Below are positions 45,517-57,467 of a stretch of 64,000 bases of DNA, piece by piece. Each line of letters begins with the position of its first letter. Position 1 is the stretch's first letter. A model generated the notes under the pieces. That model was not told the origin of the DNA. It saw only the letters and a list, made by a program, of their open reading frames with translations, and did no database searches. Origin of the DNA: Daedaleopsis sinensis (taxonomy: Eukaryota; Basidiomycota; Agaricomycetes; Polyporales; Polyporaceae); NCBI GenBank assembly GCA_033807695.1, contig CM066307.1, positions 62,001 through 126,000 of the forward strand, in the 5' to 3' direction. The translations under genes and the position numbers were made by a program.

Positions 45517-47196
45517 TCATGCATCTGCCTCGGCCTCCGCGTCCGCGTCCTCGTCCGCGTCCATCGAGGGAGCACAGTCCGACGTCGCCGGAGGAGGGGT
45601 GGAGAAGGAGAGGGCGACGGGGAGGGGCCCGCCCGTGATCACGGCGGGCAGGGCCCCGCGCGGGCGCTCGTCCGCGTTCGTGCACGTCCCTTTCTCGAGG
45701 TGGTACTTGAGGCCGTTCGGGTTCAGGTACGACTTGAGGCAGCCGGGATGCTGCGGGCAGGGGCAGAAGATAGTCAGCATGAGTCTCCGACGAGCATACG
45801 GATTTGGATACGAAGACGCGAGCAAGGAGGGCGTTTCTTCGCGGAGTACGGGACGTACGCGCGTGTGAGCATTAGAAGGTGGTTCGACGGAGGGGCCCGC
45901 ACAGCGCCAACGCACTGCACCCGCCATTGCACACTCACACGAGTGAATGCATACGCTCGACAGAGGCATCGCGGACGTAGCGCGGCGCCGGTACCTACGC
46001 CTGCGATCGGAGACTCGCGCGTCTCCCAGCACAACTCGGCATGTCGCGTCTCGCACACGCTGTTGGCCGGGCGAAGTGACATGCGAGGCGGACGCGAGGC
46101 AATACATAGGACCGGAGACGCGACGCGATGAATGCTGGTGCGAACGCAGAAGCAGAAGCAGAAGCTCGACTACAGGACGCGGACATCCGGCCACGCGTGG
46201 ATAAGGCGGCGTGCACGCGCGAAGGCCGGACGCGCGCGCGTCAGGACGGCAGAATGGCAGATGCGAGCAGGACACAAGGAATGAACGAGGCCGCGTGCCG
46301 CATGGTCCGCGGGGCACACTCGCCCGCCCGCCCGAGCTGGGCTCGCTTGGACACACGCGTCGCTGGCAGACGTAGACGGCAGGAGACGCAAGGGGGGAGA
46401 GGAGAGAGAAGAGCTCACCGGACACTTGTACGCCTTCTCGCGGCCGTCTCTGCGCCTATGTGGCGGCGGCGGCGCGGGGGTGCGCGCAATGGGCTCGCGC
46501 TCGCGCTCGATGCGTGCGGCGGTGTATTGCTTTTGTGTGCGACACGGGCGCGCGGCGGCAGCAGAGGCGCGTCTGCGGCGCATTGTGACGGTCGAGGAGT
46601 CGCCGTCGTCGGGGGAGGGCTCGCGGGCGGGTGGGGGTGGGTTTTGGACGGAGAAGAGGGCGGGGGGCAGGCAGAGGGGCTCGCCGAGGGTGGGGGAGGA
46701 GTAGCATGAGGAGGGCGAGGAGGAGGGGGTGGTGGATATGGGAGAAGCGGGAGGTGGGAAGCGGGGGTGAGCGAGGGAGAGGGAGGCGGGGTGGAGCGGA
46801 GGGTCAGGCTGGGGGTAGCTGAGGATGTAGGTGGCATTGGGACCGGAGGGTCTGGGGTGGGCGTAGACGGGGCTGGAGTAGAGCGGACGGGAGTCTGAGG
46901 GCGAGGGGAGGGGGAGGACGTGCTCCTCCTCGAAGTGGTCGAGGAGGCGGTGGAGATCTGGAAGGGTCTGGCCGCAACAGGAGAAGTTGGAGCACTGTAG
47001 GATGGAGGTCAGGACGGACGAGTATGAGATGGGTTGGGAGACGCACGAATGATTGGTCGAGGTGGGACGCGGAGTCGTCGAAGTAGCCGGAGTCATCGTC
47101 GTCGAAGGGGGTGGGCATGGAGGAGTTATCGGGGTCGATTGAGCGGAGGAGGGGCGGGGAGAGGATGGCGTCGAGGTCTGAGTCGTAGGAGAACAT
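45517..47196 (-). CDS. Split C2H2 zinc finger protein, SFP1-like
   Basis: Three exons (47196-47047, 46994-46419, 45750-45517) give 319 aa from MFSYDSDLDAILSPPLL. The first finger is at about residues 51-74 (CSNFSCCGQTLPDLHRLLDH, then FEEEH). A long Pro/Ser linker follows, then basic patches (MRRRRASAAAARP, PHRRRDGREKAYKC). The second finger, YKCPHPGCLKSYLNPNGLKY plus HLEKGTC, is split by an intron after CP at about residue 242. A widely separated pair, the second of the form C-x4-C-x12-H-x5-C, is the pattern of fungal Sfp1-type regulators, which control ribosome-biogenesis genes and cell size in yeast. The C-terminus is acidic (DADEDADAEAEADA). The role here is inferred by analogy, and the linker is not conserved enough to judge. 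Confidence 0.75.
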
Positions 47197-47934
47197 GGGG
47201 GGCAGAGAGAGGAAGGGAGAGCTCGAGGGCGGGACGGATATAGGGCACCGTCGGGGGTGGTCACGACGAGAAGGGACAGAATCCGGCAGGAGAGAGAGGC
47301 GGAGTGACAGACAGAGATCGTCGGAATATACTTGGCCACCCCGACCGATCATGTGCGTCTGCCCTTCTCCCACCCTCAACCGATCTCCCGCCCGCCCTCT
47401 GCGCCCGACAGCGCTCGTGGGGATGACGACGACATGTGTGGAGTGCACCAGCGACCCGAACAGAACTTGAGGAGCGTCTGAGGAGCGTTCCCCGCTGGAT
47501 CCACTCTCTGCCATCTCTGGTCCCGCCTGCGATCTTCTCCTGTCGTGGAGGAGGTGGATCGCGATGTGGACAGCGTCCGTTGACAGCAGCCGAGTCCAGT
47601 TGTCGCTGGGAAGCGCGAGCCCAACGCGGGAGGAGGTACGGCTCGTCCATGCTGCGCCCCGCGACACTCACTCCGAATCCGTACCATCCGAGAGGCCCGG
47701 TCGACGGTTCGTGTCCAACAAGCCTCACAATCCCCATCCCATCCCATCATGCGACGTTCACCTGCGCCCGTCGTGAGTATCCGCGTGCAGGAATAGCCCA
47801 CGCATCTGTCATTACCCCGCAGCAAACGTACGATACTCCCTCCGTCCCTCGCTCTCCTCTACCTCAGCTGCCGTCGTCGTCCTCCAGGCGCAATAACTTT
47901 AGCTATCGAGGCGGGAAGCAAAGGCGAATGGGCG
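47197..47934. other. Intergenic, no gene seen
   Basis: Upstream of the SFP1-like gene. Frames here look like chance. Confidence 0.4.
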
Positions 47935-48905
47935 CTACCGTCGGCATCTTCTCAAGCGCCAACGCACTTCGCGGTCCGACTCGGCATCGTTCGCCACCGA
48001 TCCAAACTTAACCTCCCTCCTGGCCAGATCCCGAATCTCACTAGGGCTGCTCAATTCTTGAGGGCCGTTTCGAAATGCAGTTGACTGACGAACAGTCGTC
48101 GAGATGCCGCTCGATGCCGCTGATGGGTGGCAGTGGCCATCCAAATGCGGTCAGGTTGAGCTCGAAGTCCCGAAGTTGCTGTCGACGTCCAAAGCTCAGT
48201 AATGACCTCAATTCATTGAGATTCGAGTATTTCAAAGCAGAGAATATCTGCTATCTGCCGATATCTCATTCGCAAACAGGGGAGGAGGGGAGGAAAGGGA
48301 TGCAAGGAAGAGCAGGTAAGTAGTCTTAGCGCTGCATCACCATCAGCCTCGGCACTCACCGGCAACTCGACGACTTTTGTCAGTCGAATGCATTTCGAAA
48401 CGGCCCTTAAGAATTGAGCAGCCCTACTAGCAACTAGCACCGTCCTTACCCCTCTGCGAACGCGCATGGGACTGATGGAACCACTATCCTCACCCTCGAC
48501 AATCTCGTCGTCTGTGGACCGAGGCGAATGGATGGAGCTGTCTCCAAAATCCACAAAGTCCGTAACACCCATGCTCACGCGAACAACCCCTCGGACGTTC
48601 GGCTGTCTCTTCATCCACACAACTTGGTCAAATCCTATGCGCTCAGCAGTCAGGAAAGAAGATCCGCTACTGCTCGCTCCCGGCACTCGATAGCCTTGTT
48701 CATGGCCCGCCTGTACTCGTCTAAGCAGCAACGCGACCGGTCCGTCCTCGTCGACGCGACGTGCACCTCCTCGTCCGCCAGTTCGCACTGCGTAGGAATT
48801 TCTGTCTCCAAATTACCACTGAGCACCTCTGATTCGACGCCTGTGCTGTGTGTGTCGGTCGCGGCAAGAGACCACCCCCACCCACTACCGGTGAGCTGCG
48901 CAGCG
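47935..48905 (-). pseudogene. Unknown reading frame interrupted by MITE 2
   Basis: Upstream of the MITE, one minus-strand frame gives TQCELADEEVHVASTRTDR and EYRRAMNKAIECRERAVADL, then stops near 48690. Another gives FVDFGDSSIHSPRSTDDEIV, EGEDSGSISP and VRTVLVAS, ending at the MITE edge (48426). On the far side the same frame continues SEIRDLARREVKFGSVANDA and ESDREVRWRLRRCRR with a stop at 47935. If the element and one TA copy are removed, the second frame joins without a break. How the first and second frames connect (intron or frameshift) is unresolved. I recognise no family. The acidic, stop-free character on both sides suggests former coding sequence. Confidence 0.4.
48044..48424. mobile_element. 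MITE 2 (TA target site, long terminal inverted repeats)
   Basis: A 381-bp element with inverted ends of about 65 bp. The left end begins GGGCTGCTCAATTCTTGAGG, and the right end in reverse complement begins GGGCTGCTCAATTCTTAAGG. Both continue CCGTTTCGAAATGCA with a few mismatches. TA flanks both sides (48042-48043, 48425-48426). No coding capacity. It shares the subterminal CTCAATT-TTGAGGG motif with MITE 1 but little else. Confidence 0.85.
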
Positions 48906-51463
48906 TTTCTACACTAGATGTCCCAGCTATTCACTGAGTTGCGGGCGATCCATCGAACGAGCGCGGGTGAAGACATCCTTCGATACAAGACTCGAGCACG
49001 CTCGCCGCACTCGTATGCGGCAGACCGTTCTCACCCGCTGTGACTCCCTGTCCGGCCCTCCTCCCGTGTACGGCGTCCCCGAGTCGCGATGGCAGCCCGT
49101 CGACTCTCAGGAGCCAGGAGGCCTTCCTCGAGCACCCCCAGCCCTCGCAGCATCATCGTCTACTCATCTAGCGCGATGCACTCCCGCCTTCAAGTTCTTG
49201 AGGTGCCTGGTGATGCATAAGCCCCACACCTAGTAGCCGCGACACCGCATGCACATGCACACCGGACATACCTCCCATGCATAATACATGTGGCGGCGTG
49301 TCCCACTCATTACGCTGCGAGCAGGCTACAGATCCGTGCGCCCCCGGTGCTTCAAAAAGTTGTGTGACACTGACGGTGCTCGGCCGCGACGCGCAGGCTT
49401 GTGACCGCAGCGGCGGCAGGCGTGTGCGTTCGGTGTGTCCGTGCGTCGCACCTTCGCGACTCTGACGGGGTGGCTCGTCCGCTAGTACTCAAGTACTCGC
49501 ACCATCTGTGCTGCTTCATGCGGCAGCACCGAGGCACGGACGAGGACACGGGGACGACGACGCCCACCCCCGGGGCCCGAGTCGCGAGTACCAGTAGCAG
49601 CGCCGGACTCGTGGCGGCCCGCGCGGGGCATGCCATGGTGGGCCGCCTTCGCCGCCGTCTCTGTCCGCCTGCTGAACTACTAGTACTGCATAGCAGCAGG
49701 AGAGGCGGACGATATCACTGTCAGATCGGAGACGCACGTCCGAACGGCCGTTGCCTAATCTCACCTTCCCTCCCCTCCCCGCCCTGTCGCAAACAAGCAT
49801 AAATGCCTGCGTCGCCCTGCCTGCCCCGACCCCGAGCTCTCTCATCTTTCCCAGCTTTGATCTCCGTCTCCGTCTGCGGTGAGGACTGAAGACTCGGAGG
49901 AGCGCGCGTCCGAACGGACGCTGACCACGGCCGCCCGCCAGTGCAGAGTGGAACCGGTACCCAGGCGCTCTCCGTCTGTGAGCTGCGGCATGTGCAAAGG
50001 GCAAGGAGAAGGAGAACGGCAGTAGATTTATAGCTATAGGTACCGAAACGCCAGGGAGCTATGAAGTTACATCGTATACGCCCTCGCAGGGGATCGAGCC
50101 TCGTAGCCATCCGCGGAAGTGTCGTGATACTCCCGTGCGTGGTCGACTGTCCGACAACAGTCAGCCTGAGCGGAGCAAAGGGTCTGAGGAGCGAACTCGA
50201 GCACTAACATGCGCCACCGCGACCAAGAGGCATCGAGTAGGAGGTCTCCGTTTCGGCCTGCACACCGCTCACAAAGCTTTGAGTGGTCGCTCGGGTGCAT
50301 TCTGTCAAGAGCGCGTCGCGACTCGCGATCAATATTGAGCTGCGCACAAATCCCACGAACCACACCAAGCACTGAGCACTCACCCGGGCAGTCGCAAGGC
50401 GTGGAGGCTGACAGCTCCCTGTCGGAGGAGGTCAGACTCACAGGGCTCTCTGATATCTCCCCATGGAGGAAACCCGGTCTGACCGCAAACATCATCATCA
50501 TCATCATCATCATACGCGCTGTTGACTCGGACGAGAAGACAGAGTTTCGCCCACCTGTGTAGGGCGGAAGCCGGAGGGGCTGCAACGGGGTCAGCGGAAC
50601 AGTCCCGCTGAACGCGAGGCTGTCCGCGCCATCTCTGCAGGACGCGCGGTTGCTGTTGTCGAGTGGGGCGGAGTGGGCGTGCATTGGGAGGCTGATATGC
50701 AAGAAGATGTGACACTGGACAGGGTATAGCAGATGAACATTCGTACGTCGCGTAATGGTCCGAGTGTAGGGACTCACCTGATGAGCGAGGCGAAGGTTTC
50801 GGTCGTGACGGCGATACAGGACATCTGCGTCGTCTACATATACCCACTCTCGTCGGGACGGGCTTGAAGGCAGAATAACACCATATCGTCATAGACACAT
50901 ACTTGTTATATTCGTGCAGACGTCACGGTCTTTCTTGTCCGATATGGTATCTGATCAACTTGAACATCAATCATCATAGTATATCACTAGCGAAGAACAA
51001 AAGCACGTACTGACAACAACGAGTCCGCCATTGTGCAGTCCCAGTCAACAGGTGTGCTTTGTGACATCTCAACACCAGAAGAGGGCGAGCGTGTGCCAAT
51101 ACGCCACAAGTATGCCTGCATCGATATCATTAGTTCGACTACCAGAACCGCCGCCAGTGCGCCACATCTTCCTAGGCCTCGACCGGAACTACTTCGGATC
51201 CTGGGCGCGTACACCGCCAATTGCAAGGCGTATGCATACGGGCGAGATCTCGAAGACGGACGAGAAGCAACAGTGGCGATGCAAGGGTATTGTGCCCAAG
51301 ATGGAAGGAAGACGAGCCTGTCACCGAGGCGGAGATGGCACGCCATGTATGGGCTGCGATTGAAGGTGAGTGCGCACTGAGGGTACCTAACGAACGCTTG
51401 ATTATGCCAATACTACAATAGTCTGCGTACATCACCATACGCTCCCAGTCTCGCGCGAGATCG
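48906..51463. other. Intergenic, no supported gene
   Basis: Frames near 50.4-50.9 and 51.0-51.4 kb are uncertain and switch frame. One simple repeat is listed separately. Confidence 0.35.
50490..50513. repeat. (CAT)8 microsatellite
   Basis: Eight uninterrupted CAT units. Confidence 0.95.
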
Positions 51464-52348
51464 CTAGGACCAAAGCATGAACTCCGGCTGCCAGACGTCC
51501 TTCGAGACGCGCCGCAGCCTCTTCAAGATAACTTTGTCGATGTAGACGTCTTGTCCGTTGTGGCGCAGCGGGCGTCCTGCAAGGCGAGCGATCTCCTGGA
51601 TATGCCCCGCACGTTAGATCGACTCCCCGAGGCGGACGCGAGACCGGGCGCACGCACCAAGTACGCCTTCAGCTCCATCGCGATCTTGAACGCCAGAAAG
51701 TTCATCCGGAGAGGCTCCCCGTGCTCGCGCGAAGGGATGTGTCGGCAACACGGCTCGTATTCGGGGAACTGGGCAGTCGGTAGTCAACGCGGCGCCGTGG
51801 GACGCGGACGTAATGGAAGAGCGGGGAACTCACATGAAACGCTATCGAGAGCTTCGGGGGGACGTCGAGCGGCAGCGGGCACGCCGTCGCGTTCGCCAGC
51901 GCATAGCAGCCCATGTGTCGGAGGACGCGGCTGAGCGCGGCCGAGACGGTGATGTACTCGCCGCGGAGGTCTTTGAAGTGGATGTCGCAGGGCGCGAAGG
52001 GTTCGGGCTCGCTGCTCTCTTCGGAGTGTGGCACGTACGGGAGGTCCATGCAGATGAATCGCAGTCGTTCCTGCGTAAGGATCAGGGTGCGGCCGTCTGT
52101 GAAGGGCGGGGGGACGTACTATCACGCTCGGCCTGAAGGCAGACGATCTCTTGAGAAACAGTCCTTCGCTAGAGCCAGGTGCAGACATCAGCGTGTCGTC
52201 GCTTTTGATGCTCATGGATGACATGGACATGTATGAGAGGATCTCGGTTTCTGGGAAGTGGGTGCATGAGCGCGATGAGTGCATGAATGCTGCGGACTTG
52301 GCTCGTACCATCGTCCTCCTCGACTATCGACACGCGAGGGGAGAACAT
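51464..52348 (-). CDS. Unknown protein, five exons
   Basis: Exons 52348-52309, 52250-52120, 52070-51834, 51768-51658 and 51595-51464 give 216 aa in a single frame from MFSPRVSIVEEDDETEILSY. All four introns have GTACGA, GTACGT, GTGAGT or GTGCGT donors and CAG acceptors. Intron 2 is 49 nt. The N-terminal 55 residues are Ser/Met-rich (MSMSSMSIKSDDTLMSAPG). The rest looks folded: ERLRFICMDLPYVPHSEE, CDIHFKDLRGEYITVSAALS, RVLRHMGCYALANATACPL, MNFLAFKIAMELKAYL, then DVYIDKVILKRLRRVS and VWQPEFMLWS. The regular splice sites and consistent phases argue for a real gene. I recognise no domain, signal peptide or membrane segment and give no function. Confidence 0.65.
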
Positions 52349-54459
52349 GTTGCTTCGCGCCTAGCTTTGTCCGCGCTAACACGAGTGGACTAAACTCGGT
52401 CGCCGTTTGTCAGAATGACATATTGTCGAGACATGACCGTCGCGTAGGCGTGTTAACTCACGATTTTGGTATGGGGACTTCGGGTAAGCGAGATGCAAAT
52501 ACGATCCCAGTCACCAAGAGAGTTTTAGACTTGATGGTTGATGTCGTGTAGAGCAAGCGTGTGACTGCCGCGCTCCCGCGACTATGTGAGCACCTGCTGC
52601 CAGCTGTCGCTGTGAGCTGTCCGGGAGCGGCGAATTGTTTGTAAGAGGTGGAATGGAGATGTAGCACGCTGACGTTGGGTAGAGCAAGATATGAGAGATA
52701 TTCGTGGGGTGGCAGGGCCAGTCGGCTGTGTGACCGGAACGCGCGCCAGTTATCAGTTTGTTTCGCGGCGCTGTTTTGAGGCGTTGCAGAGAGTGATGTT
52801 GACGGCGACGATATCAACCTACTTAGACACTCATGAGATAGAGAGAGACGAGGGACGAGCTCACCAGTCGATGCTGAAGGAATTGGGGGGAGAGGGGCGG
52901 ACGTCCCTGCGCGTGTACACCGTCACAAGCTATATAAAGAGTGCCCGCACTCATCGTAAAGCCGATTCGTCAGTGAGCTCGCCGCGCGCGTGAGAGATCG
53001 AAGAGAAGTATTCGACGAGCGTCTGTGTCACTCATTACAGCAGCTTTACCGAGCGGCAACCAGAAGACGCACATGCTCAAGATGCACGGAACCCCATTTG
53101 ACGTCACCCAATAACCTCTTGTCAAGGTAGAAACAGGGGAGATAAAGTCAGCGACGTTGAGTGCGCAAGCCAGTTGTTACCTTTTGGTATGGGGGTCTGG
53201 GTCCGAGACCCGGAGTGTCGCGCCAACAGGTGATGTCGCGCTCCGCAGCCTCCTCGGTTGGTAGATGGTATCAAATTCTCGAGGGCTCGTAGAGCTTATT
53301 ACAACTGGCTGGGGGTATCAGAGGTAGCATGAACGTGATTATGTACAAGGGGAATTCTTAGCATGAATTCCGTATCCAGGTTGCTGTCATACGGACAAGG
53401 GTTTGTCCCTGCCTGCGTCAGGGTACCTGAACAACATGTCAGTTCAATGGCCTGTGATAAACACTGAGGGAACTCAGTACTCAACTGTGTCGAGTTCGTC
53501 CTCTGCGTAAATTGAACGTCGTGATGAATAGCGACCAATAGGTGCGGCTCGGGTAAAGCGATCGGACTTACCTATCTCTGGCACTAGGATGTCTATCGAT
53601 GAGTTTTTCAGGTCTTTCCAGGATTTTAGACCGGATTATCTCACCTATCTCATGAATTATACCGACCAAATGCCCGAAAAGCTTAGAAGGCTTCCTTTCG
53701 CGCGCCCGTACGGCGTGTGTTGGACAACACGCCCTGTCACTGACAGAGTGGTTCCATCCGCGCTGATGCTGTCGACCCCTCGTAACATTCATAGCCTTTG
53801 CATGCGCTCAAGTTCCCCGGGTGTAGTAAGCTCCTGCGTTACAAACGACAGATTGAACCGTGTCCAATCAGATATAGTCACACGGCCACGCCGTGCAAGA
53901 GCGCTCACCGTGGACGGTATAGGCGTCGGATTCTGAGGAGAAGGGAGATTGAATGAGCACATAGAGAGCTCCGAGCCCAGCTATAAGACTGTACCTCGAA
54001 ACTGCTGCATGACACGGCGGCAGAGCCTCAATTGTTCAACCGGGTTACCGTTGGCACCTACATGTCTCGTAGCACTAGTACCCTATGTTTATAGTAGCCC
54101 TTTGTGAGCGTGAGCGTGTATCGCAATTGTCGCTCCAGCTGTAAATTACTACGTACAAGATGTTCGCGGTTGTCGCTATCGTAGTGGCATGTAGAAAAAG
54201 TTAGAGTTGAAGCATTGAGGGCCCGTGGTAGTGCACCGGGTAATGCCGGATAGCGGAAAGCTCCGAGATCTCCCGCTCGAGAAAGAATTTGCTCAGAAAC
54301 CCAAGTTATACTGTACCCAACCTCTCCTTACATCATTTATATCATAGCCATCCATTCATTCCTTGCAGGCAGGTCCCTCTAGGATGTAATCAAGGCAAAC
54401 GGAGCTCCAAATTTCTACTTCTGGGGTCACAATATCAAACTATGCAGCGCCCTACTACT
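52349..54459. other. Intergenic, no supported gene
   Basis: A 115-codon plus-strand frame at 53589-53936 (MSIDEFFRSFQDFRPDYLTY) is the longest candidate, but it has no splice or family support. No repeats were found. Confidence 0.4.
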
Positions 54460-55801
54460 CTATGCGGTCTCCTGCGGGTGCGCAATCAATTTCACTGCGC
54501 TGACCTTGTTCTGCTTCATTCTCTCCAGCCCATCCGGGATTGCCCCCAGGCCACCAGGAAGGACTTCGACTTTGTTGGGCTGTGGAGGGATTCGAGGATC
54601 GTCAGTATATTGACTTCCGCATCACCACCAGACACCAGGACGTACCACGATGACCCCATCCTTCAACCACCCGGTCAACCTCTTATACACCTCAACACCG
54701 ACCTTCCGGTTGTCGGGCAAGTGCACGCTCCCCTGCGCCATCACCACCTTCTTCCCCTCGTCCTTCGCTTTATCCTTCACTTCCGCAGGAATGTCCTCGA
54801 TGTTGACGATGGCGAGCACCCCACCCGGCGCCAGGGCCTCGTATCCAAGCGTTTGCGTGCCCCCATGCGAGACCGCGTCGTAGACAATCTCGAGTGGAGC
54901 CCCGTTGGCACCCGTGATCTCCTTGAGCGTGCGGAGGACCTCAGATTGGGAGAGCGCACGGTCGAGAACGTGCGTAGCACCGAGGGACTTCAGCAGCGCC
55001 GCGTTGTGCGGCGAGGCGGTCGTGATGATCGGCGAGAACTTGCTCAGCTTTGCGAGCTGGATGGCTGTACAGCGCAGAAGAATATATTGGTGAGTACTCC
55101 GATGTGCGTGTGTATGCAGGAACTTGAAGGCTGTCGACGTACCGTATTGTCCCACAGAAGATGCGCCCCCGATGATGAATATAGGCTTGCCCGAGAAGCG
55201 CGTCTCGCCGCCCTCCTCCCACGGCGCGGCGGCGTAAGCCTGCGCTGCGTCCGAGTTGGTGTTCCAGAGGACGGTGAAGACGGTCGCGAACCCAAGCGGG
55301 ATCGACGCGGCCTGGTCGAAGGAGATGTTCTCCGGGATCTGCAAACCATGCCCGTTAGCCTTGAATCGGCACGTCGGCCGCAGGTCTAGGAACACGCACT
55401 TTGGCAGTGATTTCTGCGGGAACGATCGCGTACTGCTGGAAAGTGACCTTGCTGGGCTCGAACCACCCCTGGAAGAAACTGGCGCATAACACCCCTGTCA
55501 GCACAATGCTCCTGTATCGTTGAGTGGCGGTAAGTAGAACTCACACCCTGTCGCCCTTCGCGAAGCCTTCAACCTCTGCGCCGATCTCTTCGACGACTCC
55601 AGCCCCGTCCGTGCCCAACACCGCCGGGTACTCGGTGATGAACGGGGGAGCAAACTCGCGGATCTTCCAGTCGACGGGGTTGAGCGCGGTCGACAAGATC
55701 TTCACGAGCACGTCCTTCGGCCCGGGCGTGGGGCGCTTAGTCTCTCCGACCTGCCAGGCCCCTTGCTTCGCGAGGAGGAGGAGTGCTTTCTGGCTCAGCA
55801 T
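54460..55801 (-). CDS. MDR-family oxidoreductase (GroES-like, PKS-ER type), intact copy
   Basis: Five exons (55801-55545, 55478-55400, 55338-55143, 55064-54646, 54579-54460) give 356 aa. Start MLSQKALLLLAKQGAW is chosen because the sister copies begin MPTQKSL at the same place. Residues 25-110 form the GroES-like fold (DVLVKILSTALNPVDWKI, GTDGAGVVEEIGAEV, KGDRVFFQGW). The Rossmann turn GGASSVGQY lies at about 169-177, followed by AIQLAKLSKFSPIITTAS, SLGATHVLDRA, VYDAVSHGGTQ and LAPGGVLAIV. The end is VSAVKLIAHPQETA. No structural or catalytic zinc ligands are evident, so it is of the zinc-independent NADPH enoyl or quinone reductase type. The substrate is unknown, and no polyketide synthase lies nearby. 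It is the only undamaged copy of five in the window. Confidence 0.88.
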
Positions 55802-55895
55802 TGCGAAACGGGAAGGTGAGTTGATAGTGGTGGTGATGGCTTTATGGTGCGTCAGAGCGAGGAGATGTGTTGTCCGTCTTTCCGTGCACACCTCT

Positions 55896-55905
55896 ACCCT
55901 TATAT
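55896..55905 (-). promoter_or_regulatory. TATA box of the intact oxidoreductase gene
   Basis: TATATAAGGG on the minus strand, about 95 bp upstream of the ATG at 55801. The same spacing is seen at the two 5'-complete pseudogene copies. Confidence 0.5.
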
Positions 55906-57467
55906 ATGTATATGCCAGCAAGCCAATGTCAGGTCGAGCACTGAGCGCGAAGCCCGACGTCGCTCGGATCCGGCACCGGGATTTATACAAGGTTTACCCA
56001 CCCGCGATACTTATTTGTCAACCTGTGCAAGGTAATCGCGACGAGTGTACCCCCTGTGTAGGCCCGTTCCCAGCCGGTTCGGTGATCCAGATTTCAAACT
56101 CCGTTGTGAGGTACTTATGGCGACTCAGCGAGCTATCCCCCGTTCAAACCCCGCTGATCCCTTGGCTAATTTGGGATAGCTCGCCTACCGACTGGGTACG
56201 AGTCTACCCCCTGTGTACCCCGGTCTCTCTCGCCTACGATAAATGGGAGACAGAGTCTCAGTCAGACATTATTGCATCGATGTTCTGAAGAAGTGGCCGT
56301 GCGACGTGGTAGTCCCGGGCCCGGCGCTTGGATAATGATCAGTGACCTAATGTTGATGATGCGAAGGGTAATAACTTGAATAGTATTAGATAGTTCGAAC
56401 GTTACATGGTTCGAACGTATAGGTCTATGGTATTAATGTTTCTGAAATTTCTACCATGGGGGGGACTGATAGGTGAGTACAGGTGAGCACACAGGCACGC
56501 TGGGGAACTTGCAGAAATAATCAAATGTGAGGCCTGAGGAGAACGCCGAGGACCGTCGTACTAGGACGTAGTACAAGTTGCCATTGAAGGTGTCCGGGAA
56601 CTGGCCGCGAGGAGAATGAACGTTTTCCACCTATTGGAAGTAAATCCCAGCGCTACACGTACAAGCTGCGCTATCGTGGTACAACGTTACGGAGGTTTAC
56701 GACACCGGAGAGTCCGGGTACGCACCGCACCGGCATATGCACCTGAGCGGCCTTAGCTCACTTTTACCAGAGCGCTGATGGAGTATGTAGCCATAGCGTG
56801 TCTCATTCTGAACATTACGGCGGTAGCTCGAAATACTGACAGTGAGTAGTGTCATATTTTGTATCAATATTCGGATGGCAGATGCTCACGGTTTGGAGCT
56901 ATAGATCTAGATAACCTTCCGTGTGAACGGGTGTGTTGTACAATTTGAGGTGCTTACTAACTGAAATTCAATTCCTCCTCCTCCTCCTCCTCCTCGACAG
57001 TCATCGGCAGATACATCCGCAACTCCTCGGACTTGCCTCAGACACAGCAGTGCGACTTCATTGCGATCCTATGAGTATGGAGTCCAAGAATGATGCATGT
57101 TCCGTCCTGGACATGATTCCAATGATGAACGAGTCTCTCATATATGCCATACACGAACTCCAAGGCTTAGTCTTTCTAGGCTTCGGATTCGAGCCTACGC
57201 CACGGTATGGCAAGTCACACTCTTCCCCTTCCCGCTGTGCACGCCAACGGCACGAAAGGTGCGTGGCCTCGTCCTCGCAATATCCAGTGATGGCATGCTT
57301 AAATCACGCTCTAACGCGCAGTGCTCTACGACGATCAAGCATATGATAACATCGCCATCGCTCTTCCCAGCACTGAATCCAAGACCGACAACTCGTCCAC
57401 GGTAGAGAAGGTCATCCAATTGTCCCGACTCGGCTCGCTCAAGCGATCCTCGACCCTATTCTCTCTC
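55906..57467. other. Intergenic; (TCC)n repeat and possible 5' exon
   Basis: A (TCC)7 tract lies at 56973-56994. Short frames at 57071-57204, ending in GTATGG, could be a 5' exon of the membrane-protein gene, but the phase does not fit its long frame. Confidence 0.35.

Noticed and set aside
51031..51421. Plus-strand coding-like sequence upstream of the five-exon gene
   Set aside because: Three frames compete and no consistent exon chain could be built.
53589..53936. 115-codon plus-strand frame
   Set aside because: No splice sites, family resemblance or neighbouring exon. Length alone is not convincing in GC-rich DNA.
57071..57204. 5' exon of the dispersed four-helix gene
   Set aside because: The frames ending at the GTATGG donor (phase 0 or 2) do not match the phase needed at the 57321 acceptor, so the ATG at 57468 was preferred.
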